Source of the DNA: Rhodospirillales bacterium | GTDB lineage: Bacteria; Pseudomonadota; Alphaproteobacteria; Rhodospirillales; Defluviicoccaceae | DNA: 64,000 nt | Assembly (NCBI GenBank): GCA_016793875.1 | Contig: JAEULG010000256.1 | Span: 1-64,000 of the forward strand | Reading direction: 5' to 3' | In this document: positions 26,896-36,057 of the stretch, one piece after another | How positions within the stretch are numbered: position 1 is the stretch's first letter | How the letters are laid out: each line of letters opens with the position of its first letter | Program-made: the position numbers and the translations under genes | Notes under the pieces: model-generated | Databases searched by the model: none | What the model was told of the DNA's origin: nothing | Seen by the model: only the letters and a program-made list of their open reading frames with translations

Positions 26896-29136
26896 ATGGA
26901 AGACAGACCGAACTTCTCCGTTGGGAGCCCGCTGGATCGCATGTCGGAGGTTCTCCCGGGGGGCGGGACGTTCAGCCTGGAGGAGCTGCTGCGCACCCTG
27001 CGGCGGAGGATGTGGCTGATCCTGACGATCATGATGGTCGGCACGCTGCTGACCGCTGCCGTCTCGATCATGCTGCCGTCGCGCTACACGGCCGTCGCCA
27101 AGGTGCTGGTCGCCGACAAGAGCCCCGAGGGACCCGATCTGAACGCGGCGGTACGCGGTCTGCCGCCCGACGTCGCCTTCATGAGCAGCCAGGTCCAGGT
27201 GGTTGCCTCGCGCAATCTGGCGGCGATCGTCATCGACAAGCTCGGTCTGGAATCCGACCCGGAGTTCAACGACACGCTGCAGCCGCCAACGCTGCTCAAG
27301 CGTATCACGGACGCCCTGCCCACCGAGTGGTTCCGGCAGAAGCTGGGCATGCCGTCCGCCGTTCTCGATCCTGAGCTCGCCAAGCGTTTGCAACGCGAGG
27401 AGGTCATCGACACCTTCCTCGAGAACATGTTCACCGAGGTCGTCGAGGCGAGCCGGGTCATCGACATCTGGTTCACCTCCGAAGACCGCGAGAAAGCCTC
27501 GCGGATAGCCAATGCGATCTCCGACACCTACATCGACCAGCATCTGGAGAACCAGTACCAGACGATCCGCCGGACGATGGCTTGGCTCAATGACCGGGTC
27601 GCCGGGCTGCGTCAGGAGGTCAAGACCGCCGACGATGCCGTCGAGAAGTTCCGTTCGGAGAAGGGGCTGCTCAAAGGGACCGGCGGCGAGATGCTGAACG
27701 AACAGCAGATCTCGGAACTCAGCTCGCAGCTGGTGCTGGCCCGCTCGCAACGGGCGGAAAGCGAGGCGCGGCTGTCGCAGGTCAGGGGCCTCGCCCGTTC
27801 CGGGGGTACCGCCAGCATCGCCGAAGTCGTCAACTCGCCGCTGATCTCGTCGCTGATCGCGCAGGAGACGGAAGTGAAGCGGCGGATCGCCCAGTACTCA
27901 CAGGAGTATGGCGAACGCCATCCGCTGCCGATCAATGCCAAGGCGGAACTGCAGGATCTGCAGGCCAAGATCGGCGTCGAGGTCAACCGTGTGGTTCAGA
28001 GCCTGCAGAACGAAGTTGTGGTGGCGCGGGCGCGTGAGCAGTCGCTGCAACGCGGTCTCGAACAGTTCGGCACGCAGGTTTCGAAGTCCAACAAGGACGA
28101 GGTGACGTTGCGGGCGTTGGAGCGGGATGCCGAAGCGGCTCGCTCCACCCTCGACAACTTCATGCAGGAGGCGCACCAGCTCAACGCGCAGGACACGCTG
28201 CGGGCCCAGCAAGCCGACGTCACGCTGATATCGTACGCGCCGATCCCGCCGGAAGCGGCGTTCCCCAAGCGCAAGCTGATGGTGCTGCTGGCGATCGTCG
28301 TCTTCGGCCTGATCGGGATCGTGGTGGCGCTGATCGTCGATCAGTTCGACTCGGGCTTCCGCAGCTCGGAGCAGGTGCAGAACACGCTCGGGGTTCCGGT
28401 CCTCGGCCTTGTGCCCGCGTTGAAGGGGGCAGGCCGCAAGGGGCGGGTTCCGGGGCGGTACGTGCTCCAGCAACCGACGTCGTCCTTCGCCGAGGCCATC
28501 CGCCGGATCCACGCAAAACTGCTTCAGGATCCTTCGGTGCGCACGGTCCAGATCACCTCGGCGGAGCCGAGCGAGGGCAAGACGACCGTCTCGCTTAATC
28601 TTGCCCAAGTGGCCGCCCGCCTCGGCGGCCGTGTTCTGCTGATCGATACCGATTTCCGCCGCTCGGAGATCGCCGACCTGCTGCGGCTGCGCAAGTCGCC
28701 GGGGCTGATCGACATCCTGACCAAGCGGGCAAGCTTCAGCGACGTGGTGCAGGCCGGCGAGGGTAGTCCCGACATCGTGGTTGCCGGCGGCTTCGAATCA
28801 CAGAGCTCGGAAATGCTGGTGCTGCGGGATCTTCCGCACCTGCTGAAGCAGGTGCGTGACCGCTACGACCTGATCATCATTGACGCACCGCCAGTGATCT
28901 CGCTGGTTGACGCCGCGGTGGTGGCAGGCCAGGTCGACCGGACGATTCTGGTGGTGAAGTGGGCTGGCACGCGGCGGTCCGTGGTCGGTCACGCGGTGAA
29001 CGAGGTCAACAGTGCCGGTGGCACGCTCGGCGGCGTCATCCTGACCAAGGTCGACGTAAAGCGGCACTCGCTTTATTCGTTCGGCGATTCCGGCCAGTAC
29101 CACGGCCGTTACAAGAAGTACTACGACGTGGCGTGA
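26896..29136 (+). CDS. Polysaccharide co-polymerase/tyrosine autokinase (Wzc/GumC-like)
   Basis: A 746-residue inner-membrane protein controlling polysaccharide chain length and export. The N-terminal Wzz domain begins with FSLEELLRTLRRRMWLI and a first helix near 35–57; a long periplasmic coiled-coil region follows; the second helix is near 461–480. The cytosolic BY-kinase domain has Walker A AEPSEGKTT (556–564), Walker A' LLIDTDFR (582–588) and the Walker B-like LIIIDAPPV. The C-terminus carries a Tyr cluster (YSFGDSGQYHGRYKKYY), the usual autophosphorylation site. It is the first gene of the locus. Confidence 0.93.
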   Translation: MEDRPNFSVGSPLDRMSEVLPGGGTFSLEELLRTLRRRMWLILTIMMVGTLLTAAVSIMLPSRYTAVAKVLVADKSPEGPDLNAAVRGLPPDVAFMSSQVQVVASRNLAAIVIDKLGLESDPEFNDTLQPPTLLKRITDALPTEWFRQKLGMPSAVLDPELAKRLQREEVIDTFLENMFTEVVEASRVIDIWFTSEDREKASRIANAISDTYIDQHLENQYQTIRRTMAWLNDRVAGLRQEVKTADDAVEKFRSEKGLLKGTGGEMLNEQQISELSSQLVLARSQRAESEARLSQVRGLARSGGTASIAEVVNSPLISSLIAQETEVKRRIAQYSQEYGERHPLPINAKAELQDLQAKIGVEVNRVVQSLQNEVVVARAREQSLQRGLEQFGTQVSKSNKDEVTLRALERDAEAARSTLDNFMQEAHQLNAQDTLRAQQADVTLISYAPIPPEAAFPKRKLMVLLAIVVFGLIGIVVALIVDQFDSGFRSSEQVQNTLGVPVLGLVPALKGAGRKGRVPGRYVLQQPTSSFAEAIRRIHAKLLQDPSVRTVQITSAEPSEGKTTVSLNLAQVAARLGGRVLLIDTDFRRSEIADLLRLRKSPGLIDILTKRASFSDVVQAGEGSPDIVVAGGFESQSSEMLVLRDLPHLLKQVRDRYDLIIIDAPPVISLVDAAVVAGQVDRTILVVKWAGTRRSVVGHAVNEVNSAGGTLGGVILTKVDVKRHSLYSFGDSGQYHGRYKKYYDVA

Positions 29137-29272
29137 GCAGGCGCTCGGCGTGCGGCCACGGCGCTGCAAAGGCGTGCCGCCTGACACCTCGTCGGGCATC
29201 GCCTCTGGCGGGCGCTCCGGCGCCTGTCCGCGTGGCGAGCCCTACCCACGCTGAACGAACCAGGAGACCAAC

Positions 29273-30259
29273 GTGGCGACGCAGCCTCGCATCTGCATCG
29301 GAGTTCCGGTCTACAACGGCGGAGCGCTGTTCGGGGAGATGATCGAATCGCTCCTGGCCCAGACCTACGGTGATTTCGAGATCTTCATTGCCGACAACTG
29401 CTCGACGGATGCCACAGAAGAGGTTGCGCGCGGGTTCGAGGCGCGCGACCGGCGCGTCCACTACCACCGCAATGCGACGAATATCGGGGCATCGCCGAAC
29501 TTCAATCGCGTCCTCGAGCTTGCCGGCGCGTGCGACTACTTCAAATGGGCGGCGCACGATGATTTGTACCGGCCGGCGTGGCTGGAGAGGTGTGTGGAAG
29601 TGCTGAACGACCAGCCGGAGGTCGTTCTCGCCTATACCGTCGTCGATGTCGTCGACGAGACCGACGATCACCTGCTGAGCAGGCATCCGTTCTACAAGTT
29701 CGGCTGCCTCGAAAGCTCCACCGATGCGCTCGGCCGGCCGGTGTGGAAGATGGGGCCGCTGCATCTGGCGGAAACCGTGGACCCGGCTGCCCGATACCAT
29801 GAGTTTCTGAACCGCATGGTCGCCTGCTTCCCGATTTTCGGGTTGATCCGGGCCGCGGTGCTCCCGGGTACCGGACTGCACCGCTCCTACTTCGGCTCGG
29901 ATCGCACGCTCCTCGGGGAACTTGTCCTGCGCGGCCGCTTCCGTCAGGTGGAGGAGCGGCTTTATATCAACCGCTACCACAAGTCCGTGGGGCGCCTCGT
30001 CCCGAGCAACAAGCAGCAGGCGTGGATCGGCAGCAGCGGCGGCAGTCAGCTCCCGCCACAGGTGCTCCAGTACATCGATCTGCTGCGGGCGCCGTTCGCT
30101 GCCGGACTATCGGCCGCCGACAGCGTGCGCTGTTTCACCGTCGCCTCGACCCACATCGCCCGCCGCCAGACCGGTCGGCTTATACGTTTGGCATTGCCGA
30201 CGATCGGGTATCCCACGACAGCCGGTCAGGCGCCCGCCGGACCGTCGGCGAAACCATAG
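29273..30259 (+). CDS. Glycosyltransferase family 2
   Basis: A 328-residue GT-A enzyme. The N-terminal nucleotide-sugar site is CIGVPVYNGGALF, followed by IADNCSTDATEE and the DxD-like AAHDDLY motif near residue 90. It lacks membrane helices and would act at the cytoplasmic face on a lipid-linked acceptor. Donor and acceptor cannot be deduced. The start is GTG with AGGAGA 6 bases upstream. It lies 136 bases after the Wzc-like gene in the same direction. Confidence 0.88.
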   Translation: MATQPRICIGVPVYNGGALFGEMIESLLAQTYGDFEIFIADNCSTDATEEVARGFEARDRRVHYHRNATNIGASPNFNRVLELAGACDYFKWAAHDDLYRPAWLERCVEVLNDQPEVVLAYTVVDVVDETDDHLLSRHPFYKFGCLESSTDALGRPVWKMGPLHLAETVDPAARYHEFLNRMVACFPIFGLIRAAVLPGTGLHRSYFGSDRTLLGELVLRGRFRQVEERLYINRYHKSVGRLVPSNKQQAWIGSSGGSQLPPQVLQYIDLLRAPFAAGLSAADSVRCFTVASTHIARRQTGRLIRLALPTIGYPTTAGQAPAGPSAKP

Positions 30260-30446
30260 GCGGCGGTGGGAAAGGCACCGAAGAGCCGGCAAGAAGACTC
30301 CTGTCCGGACTGAGCGGCACACTTCCTGCTTTGCCGAAGTGAGGGTTCGGGCCAAATTCCACGGGCGGGGCGGTTGCCATCGTACGTGCCCGCATAGAGA
30401 TAGGCCGTAGACTCCGGCAAGGGGGAGGCGGCGGAGGGGCGCACGC

Positions 30447-31808
30447 ATGTCGACGGGAAATCTGGTGCGCGACGATTCGAAGCCAGCAGAGGGTGAACAA
30501 GCGGGCGGCTGGGGACGCGAGATCTATGCCCTCACCGAGCGGCTCTTTCCCCTGCACCGCAGCATCACCGGCGATGGCGTGCGGCGGACGCTGCAGATAA
30601 TGGGCGAGTATGTGCCGCTGAGCATCAGCGAAGTGCCGACTGGCACGCCTGTCTTCGACTGGGAGATTCCCAAGGAATGGACCGTTCGCGAAGCCTTTAT
30701 CAGCGATAGTCACGGCCGCCACGTCGTCGATCTGCGCAACAATAATCTGCACATCGTCGGCTACAGCATGCCCATCCGGGCAACGATGCCCTTACAGGAA
30801 CTGCTGCCACATCTCCATACGCTTCCCGACCGTCCCGAGAGTATTCCCTATCTCAACAGCTACTGGAAGGAATACTGGGGGTTCTGCCTTTCGCACAATA
30901 CCAAACTGGGGATGGCGTCCGGCGATTACGACGTCGTGATCGATTCGAGCCTTGAGGACGGCCACCTGAGTTATGGCGAGTACCTGATACCGGGCGACAG
31001 CAGCGAGGAAGTCTTGCTGTTCTCCCATACCTGCCATCCGTCCCTGGGCAACGACAACTGCAGCGGGCTCGCCGTCACGACGGTGCTCGCTCGCCTGCTC
31101 GCGTCCCGATCACTGAGGTATTCCTACCGGTTCCTGTGGGCGCCGAGCACCATCGGCTCGCTCGCCTGGCTCAGCCGCAATCCCGAGGCGGCCAGCCGCG
31201 TCCGGCACGGTCTGGTACTCACTGGCTTCGGCGATCCGGGCGCCTTTACTTACAAGCAGAGCCGGAGTGGCGATGCGCTGATTGATCGGGTTGTGCCGCT
31301 GGTGCTGGACGGCTTCGGGCCGGGCAGCCGCATCGAGCCGTTCAGCGTCTACGGCTACGACGAGCGGCAGTTCTGCTCGCCGGGATTCAATCTCGCCGTC
31401 GGCCGGCTGTCACGGACCCCTTATGGCCAGTATCCGCAGTACCACACATCCGACGACAACCTGACGTTCATCAGCCCCCGCCAACTGGGCGAGGCGCTGG
31501 CGGTACTGGTGGAGATCGTCGACGCGCTGGAATGCAGCGAGCGACGCTACCTGAACACATCGCCGTATGGCGAGCCGCGGCTGGGCAAGCGCGGCTTGTT
31601 CCGGCCAATCGGCGGATCCGGCCTCAGCCGGCTGGAGGAGGCCCGGCTATGGGCGCTAAACCTCGCCGACGGCGGCCACTCGGTGCTCGACATGGCCGGG
31701 CGCTCGCGAATGGACTTCAGGACGCTGCGAACAGCGATCGGCGAGCTGACTGCCTGCGGCCTCCTCCGGGAGATCGCCGACGCTGATGCATCACCATCAC
31801 CACCATGA
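30447..31808 (+). CDS. DUF4910 (M28-like aminopeptidase-fold) protein with winged-helix C-terminus
   Basis: A 453-residue protein of the DUF4910/DUF2172 family that recurs in surface-polysaccharide clusters. The N-terminal LFPLHRSITGDGVRRTL and PTGTPVFDWEIPKEW blocks are diagnostic. The zinc-peptidase-like core has SHTCHPSLGNDNCSG (His194, His197, Asp203). A C-terminal winged-helix region covers about residues 375–445. The reaction is unknown; an amidase or deacylase role on sugars has been considered for the family but is unproven. A strong GGAGGGG ribosome site is present. The last bases before the stop also read as a run of His codons in another frame, by chance. Confidence 0.85.
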   Translation: MSTGNLVRDDSKPAEGEQAGGWGREIYALTERLFPLHRSITGDGVRRTLQIMGEYVPLSISEVPTGTPVFDWEIPKEWTVREAFISDSHGRHVVDLRNNNLHIVGYSMPIRATMPLQELLPHLHTLPDRPESIPYLNSYWKEYWGFCLSHNTKLGMASGDYDVVIDSSLEDGHLSYGEYLIPGDSSEEVLLFSHTCHPSLGNDNCSGLAVTTVLARLLASRSLRYSYRFLWAPSTIGSLAWLSRNPEAASRVRHGLVLTGFGDPGAFTYKQSRSGDALIDRVVPLVLDGFGPGSRIEPFSVYGYDERQFCSPGFNLAVGRLSRTPYGQYPQYHTSDDNLTFISPRQLGEALAVLVEIVDALECSERRYLNTSPYGEPRLGKRGLFRPIGGSGLSRLEEARLWALNLADGGHSVLDMAGRSRMDFRTLRTAIGELTACGLLREIADADASPSPP

Positions 31809-31826
31809 CGACTTGGAGGCAAGCCG

Positions 31827-32645
31827 GTGTTCCTGGGGCGAATACAACGTATGGTTCCTGCGCGCCACGGCATTTACAAGGGAATTCAGCAGAGACTCGT
31901 CGAGAGGTTCTCCGGGAACCGCGTGCTATTCCACCATGTACCGAAATGTGCCGGCTCTTCCGTTTATCGTCAGTTGCTCAAGTCGTACGTATTCTCTCAT
32001 AGGGTATTGCATGTCGGCCCGGCGTACCGGGCATACGAAGATATGCATGAGAAATCTGATCAGAAGAAAGTCAGCGAAGAATCGCAGAAATTCCGCGAAT
32101 ACCTCTTATTGTACTACCTACATCAGGATATTCGCTGCATTGCTGGTCATGTGCGCTTCTCAGAGCCGGCGTATCGACTGTTTTGCGATCGCTACACGTT
32201 TGTCACGACATTGCGCGATCCGGTAGCCTGGTTCATCTCCTGGTATTTTTACAACGTTACCGCCAACGAGAAACGCTGGAAGGTCGCGATGCCGATCGAC
32301 GAGTTCATCGAAACCGAGCAGGCACGACACTTCGGCGCCGGGTATGCCCATTTCTTTTCCGGGCTGCCGGTGGAAGCAGAACCATATTCTCGGGAGGCCA
32401 TCGAGCGGGCGAAGAGCAACATCGGCAAGATGCATATCGTCGGCTTTGTCGACGATATGCCGGGCCTTCAGTCGCAGTTGCGCAAGACGCTTGGCATCAA
32501 GATTACCATTCCGCACGACAACCGGGCGCGCATCGACCCGCAGACCCGCAACAGGGTCATAACCCCGGCCGTCGTCGCGAAAATCAGGGCGATCAGCACC
32601 GCCAACCTTGAGATCTATGAGTTCGCCCGGCAGCAGTTCGGCTGA
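31827..32645 (+). CDS. Sulfotransferase-family protein
   Basis: A 272-residue protein of the sulfotransferase superfamily (heparan-sulfate-2-O-like, PF03567 type). The 5'-PSB PAPS loop is HHVPKCAGSSVYR (residues 36–48), and the 3'-PB strand-helix is TLRDPVAWFISWYF (about 128–141). Bases here are more AT-rich around residues 55–100 than in neighbouring genes, hinting at separate acquisition. The start is GTG with GGAGG 7 bases upstream. Placed in the polysaccharide locus, it probably sulfates a sugar of the glycan, an inference from context. Confidence 0.82.
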   Translation: MFLGRIQRMVPARHGIYKGIQQRLVERFSGNRVLFHHVPKCAGSSVYRQLLKSYVFSHRVLHVGPAYRAYEDMHEKSDQKKVSEESQKFREYLLLYYLHQDIRCIAGHVRFSEPAYRLFCDRYTFVTTLRDPVAWFISWYFYNVTANEKRWKVAMPIDEFIETEQARHFGAGYAHFFSGLPVEAEPYSREAIERAKSNIGKMHIVGFVDDMPGLQSQLRKTLGIKITIPHDNRARIDPQTRNRVITPAVVAKIRAISTANLEIYEFARQQFG

Positions 32646-32831
32646 CGGAAAGTCCGGTCTCTGAGCCGGGTCGCCCGACGACAGGACCTTCCGACTGCGT
32701 CATCCATATCGCCGATGCCGGGGGGAAGCGCGGTCAGGGTGCCGGCGGTGCGATTGGGCAGCGGCACCGCCTGGCAAGCGTGGCCGAGCGTCCCCTATAG
32801 ATCGCGGGAGCGATGAACGCCGGGGCGTCGG

Positions 32832-33962
32832 TCAGCGGCCCGGAGCATTGATGGCGCAGTTGGCCGCGCGCGGCGTGCCGCCGCCGGCAACCGACTGGCT
32901 CGGATTGTTGTTCAGCACCATGCGCAGGCGCGGGTAGATCTTGCGCATGTCGTTGACCAGCTGCTGCTTGACATTGCCGGCGATGTTCTGGTCGCCGCGC
33001 AGGGTGGGGCACTGCGAGTTGTCGACGACATACACGCCGTAGTTCTGCATCGCCTGCGCCAGTCGCCGGCCCGGCTCGCTCAGGCCGAGGCTGGCGATAT
33101 TGACGCTCGGGGGAATCGCCAGCAGCGCCCCGTAGGGGATCTGTCCACGGCAATAGCTGCCGCCGCAGAAGCCATCGGTCGACGACGCCGGCCAGACGAC
33201 CTGATCCTTCAGCATCATCCCGCATTTGCCGCGGGCGTCGAGGGCGATCTGCACTGCATGTTCGATCTTGGTGCCGGCGGAATTGACCTCGTGGCCGCGG
33301 AGCAGGCCGAACATCCCGGCGACGCCGGAGGCACTGCTGCCGACGCGCTTGCCGCCCGGTCCGGTGTGCCCCGCGTCGCGCAGGCTCCACTGGTGATGGA
33401 TGGAGGCGCTCGGCTGGCCGTTGTTCCACCGCCACTGGTAGAACTCGTGGGTGATGTTGGTGGTCGAGTCATGGATGACGACGGTGGCATCGCTCGTCGA
33501 CTGGTTGTGCGCTCCGTTCGGGACCCGCAGGGTGACCGGCAGGCCCTTGCCCGTGGGGCCCGTCACCCGCTTGCTGGGGTCGGCGGCCGTGCTCTTGTAG
33601 ACGTTCACGCCCCAGCCGTTGTTGCTGTTGATGTTGTTGAACGTCGCCCGCTTCAGATTCAGCGTCGTTGCGTGGGAATCGCTGGCGTAGACGGCGCCGC
33701 TGCCGATGGGCCGGTGCAGCGCACTGGCGGCGCTGAAGGGATTGGCAAAAGGGTCGGTGGATGATTGGCACGGACCGGCTGCTGCTGGATCGGTCAGCAG
33801 CAACGGTGCGGCGAGTCCAGCGGCGACGGTGGCGGCGCGCCACCGGCGGCCGAACTCCCGCGGCCGCGTCGGGATGCTGCCGTCGGCGGTCCGACGTGCG
33901 CGTGCCCTTACCGATAGTAGCGATCTTGATATATATATACTATGAGTAGTAATCGGACCCAT
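32832..33962 (-). CDS. Secreted protein of unknown function, paralogue A
   Basis: A 376-residue protein from the ATG at 33962, which has GGAGAGAG just upstream; a longer frame reaches 34010. A hydrophobic export segment (TVAAGLAAPLLL, ending PAAAG) lies unusually far in, near residues 45–60, after a basic region. The mature part shares most of its length with the protein at 38252: HRPIGSGAVYA, NSNNGWGVNVYK, GKGLPVTLRV, GMFGLLRGHEVN, IEHAVQIAL, GQIPYGALLAIPP, GLSEPGRRLAQAMQNYGVYV and PRAANCAI. Cysteines are conserved at the ends. I do not know the family's function. It is transcribed against the surrounding polysaccharide genes. Confidence 0.75.
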   Translation of the reverse strand: MGPITTHSIYISRSLLSVRARARRTADGSIPTRPREFGRRWRAATVAAGLAAPLLLTDPAAAGPCQSSTDPFANPFSAASALHRPIGSGAVYASDSHATTLNLKRATFNNINSNNGWGVNVYKSTAADPSKRVTGPTGKGLPVTLRVPNGAHNQSTSDATVVIHDSTTNITHEFYQWRWNNGQPSASIHHQWSLRDAGHTGPGGKRVGSSASGVAGMFGLLRGHEVNSAGTKIEHAVQIALDARGKCGMMLKDQVVWPASSTDGFCGGSYCRGQIPYGALLAIPPSVNIASLGLSEPGRRLAQAMQNYGVYVVDNSQCPTLRGDQNIAGNVKQQLVNDMRKIYPRLRMVLNNNPSQSVAGGGTPRAANCAINAPGR

Positions 33963-34461
33963 AACTTCTCTCTCCATAGCCGTTATGCCGTGGCACCTTC
34001 GGTGCATCAAGACAGACCGTGCTTAGACCCCGATAGGGGACTTTATTCGGTTAATGCGTGGCCATTTGGAGGATTCGCGGTTTTTTAACCGTTCACGGGA
34101 TCCTCGTAACTGGTTCATGACGTTATGGTTCGAATGCAGGCGGGCCGTTGTGGGGACCCACTGGCGAATCGCCAGGGCAACATACTTGCATCGGAGTAAT
34201 GCAGCATACCTCCCCATTCAGGGGGGATCGGCGGTTGTTATTGGGCAAGAGTGTGGCCGTCCCCGCTGAAATGAGGTTGAACGATGGTATTTCGGCGTCG
34301 GCGGGGCGACGAAGGCGTTCGGCTGGTGCCGCGGAGGGCTGCTTGAGGGCGCGCATCCGGCGGATGTGGCCGCTGGACATCTGTTGCGTCTGTGCAGCGG
34401 GGTGTGGCCCCTAAGCGTTTCGCGGCCAGTGGCGTGGCCGCGTGGCCGCGATCGGGTTACA
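33963..34461. promoter_or_regulatory. Divergent intergenic region with several palindromes
   Basis: About 500 bases between secreted paralogue A (minus) and a GT4 gene (plus). It has CCCC-GATA-GGGG (34028–34039), CGGTT-TTTT-AACCG (34078–34091), a 15-bp palindrome CTGGCGAATCGCCAG (34161–34175) and TCCCC-ATTCA-GGGGG (34211–34225). The 15-bp palindrome looks like an operator. No open frame, RNA family or riboswitch was recognised. Confidence 0.4.
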
Positions 34462-35637
34462 ATGAGCGTCCCTACGCTTGCCGGGCCACCGACGCTGGCT
34501 GGCCCGGCCTCCTCCCCCGTTTCAGTGAAGGATCAGGTGGCCAGCAACAAGCAGCATCGGGTGTTGATCGTGGTCGCCGGCGGCCTGCGCGACCCGGGCG
34601 GCGTGACACGCTGCATGGAATATCTCATCGGGTCGTGGCGCGGCAGCGCCCGGCCGCCGGATTACCGGATCATCGATCCGCGCGGCGTCGGCAGCATCGC
34701 AAGGTCGCCGTGGTACTTCTTGAAGGCGCTGGCGGCCGTCGGACGGGAAGCGGCCGCGGACCGGTCGATGATCGTCCATGCGAACATGTGCGAGTACGGC
34801 AGTACGTTGCGAAAGCTGCCGATCGTCTGCCTGGCCCGCCTGCTTGGCGCGCATGCCGTCATTCACCTGCACGGTGCCGAGGTGAAAGCGATGTTCGATG
34901 CGTGGCCGGCGTGGTTGCGGTGGCTGTTCCGGCAATCGGTCGCCCGAGCTGACCGCATCGTCGTCCTCGGCAACAGCTGGAAGGAATTTCTCTGCAGCGA
35001 TGTGGGTATTCGCCCTGAACAAGTGGTGATCATTCCAAACGCCGTCCCGGTGCCGGCAGAACCGAGGAGGGCATCGCCGACGGGGCGCTGCCGGGTGCTG
35101 TTCCTCGGCAGGCTGGAAGAGCGCAAGGGGGCAGGCCGTCTGCTGGCCGCGCTGCACTCCCCGACGATGGCGGACGTCGACTGCGATGTGGTCATGGCCG
35201 GCGACGGTGACGTCGATTTCTACAGGAACATGGCGGAATCCCTAGGCTTGCGGGACCGCGTCCGCTTCACCGGCTGGCTTGATCGGCCGGCGGTGGTCGA
35301 GTTGATGGCGACATCGGACGTTCTCGTACTGCCATCGCTCAACGAAGGGCTGCCCATGGCCATTCTGGAGGCGATGGCGAACGGCCTGGCGGTGGTCACG
35401 ACACCGGTCGGTGCGATCACCGACGTGATCCGGGAAGAAGAGACCGGCTTGCTGGTGCCTCCCGGTGACGCCGCGGCTTTAGCATCGGCCCTGCGGCGCG
35501 TAGTAATTGATCCAGAACTCAGGTGCCGGCTTGGCCAGCAGGCGCGGTCACTGGCCCAGACCGAATTCGACATCGCCAGCTATGGCGACCGATTCATTGT
35601 TCTTTACGATGAAGTATCGAGAAAATCACCTTTTTGA
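34462..35637 (+). CDS. Glycosyltransferase family 4
   Basis: A 391-residue GT-B retaining transferase. The N-terminal strand is VLIVVAGGLRDPGGVTRCM, HLHGAEVKAMF follows, and the C-terminal donor domain has VLFLGRLEERKGAGRLL and the E-x7-E motif with Glu295 and Glu303 (NEGLPMAILEAM). The ATG at 34462 fits the family start better than 34366. The donor is unknown. It is the first gene of the second transcription block of the locus, downstream of a palindrome-rich region. Confidence 0.88.
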   Translation: MSVPTLAGPPTLAGPASSPVSVKDQVASNKQHRVLIVVAGGLRDPGGVTRCMEYLIGSWRGSARPPDYRIIDPRGVGSIARSPWYFLKALAAVGREAAADRSMIVHANMCEYGSTLRKLPIVCLARLLGAHAVIHLHGAEVKAMFDAWPAWLRWLFRQSVARADRIVVLGNSWKEFLCSDVGIRPEQVVIIPNAVPVPAEPRRASPTGRCRVLFLGRLEERKGAGRLLAALHSPTMADVDCDVVMAGDGDVDFYRNMAESLGLRDRVRFTGWLDRPAVVELMATSDVLVLPSLNEGLPMAILEAMANGLAVVTTPVGAITDVIREEETGLLVPPGDAAALASALRRVVIDPELRCRLGQQARSLAQTEFDIASYGDRFIVLYDEVSRKSPF

Positions 35638-36057
35638 TACGGATATATTGCCTTAGTCTGCGTCGCCATTACTATTTTTACTGTGGGCCAGCGCGGTGCT
35701 GTCAAGTCCAAGGGACGTAGCGGCATCGGATTTGGTAGGCGGGAAGAATCGGACAGCCGTCTGACCGGAAAGGTTGCACAAATTCGACATCATTCGTTCT
35801 CGCTATTGCCGCGGGGTTTCCACCCGTTGTGCAGAAACGCGGGCCGCGCGGGGCCATCTATGGGGTGTCAAGAAGCCCATATGAGGTAATTGTGTCGATG
35901 TGTGGGAAGGAATTTGGCTTTGCTGCGTATCTTTTCCACAACAACCGCGAAACTTGTCCCTCAAGGGAAAGAGCAATGTGGACAAGAAGATCATTCCATT
36001 ATAGTCTTCACATATTCACGCGCGTTGCATGCGGTCTCTCGGGACACGTAGGATGCT
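35638..36057 (+). other. Intergenic region, 420 bases, no gene seen
   Basis: Less GC-rich than its surroundings, especially 35880–36050. No convincing open frame, tRNA or terminator was found. It probably holds the promoter for the WecG/TagA gene, but no clear −35/−10 pair can be chosen. Confidence 0.35.

Noticed and set aside
31786-32226. A frame starting with Met and six His codons, like an engineered tag
   Set aside because: It overlaps the DUF4910 end and the sulfotransferase in another frame, has no ribosome site of its own and its protein is not natural-looking; CAT/CAC runs arise here from Ser-Pro codons (tcaccatcaccacca) of the real gene.
34118-34145. A TTCGAAT T-loop-like sequence suggesting a tRNA
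   Set aside because: The flanking bases do not form a T stem and no acceptor, D or anticodon arm fits around it.
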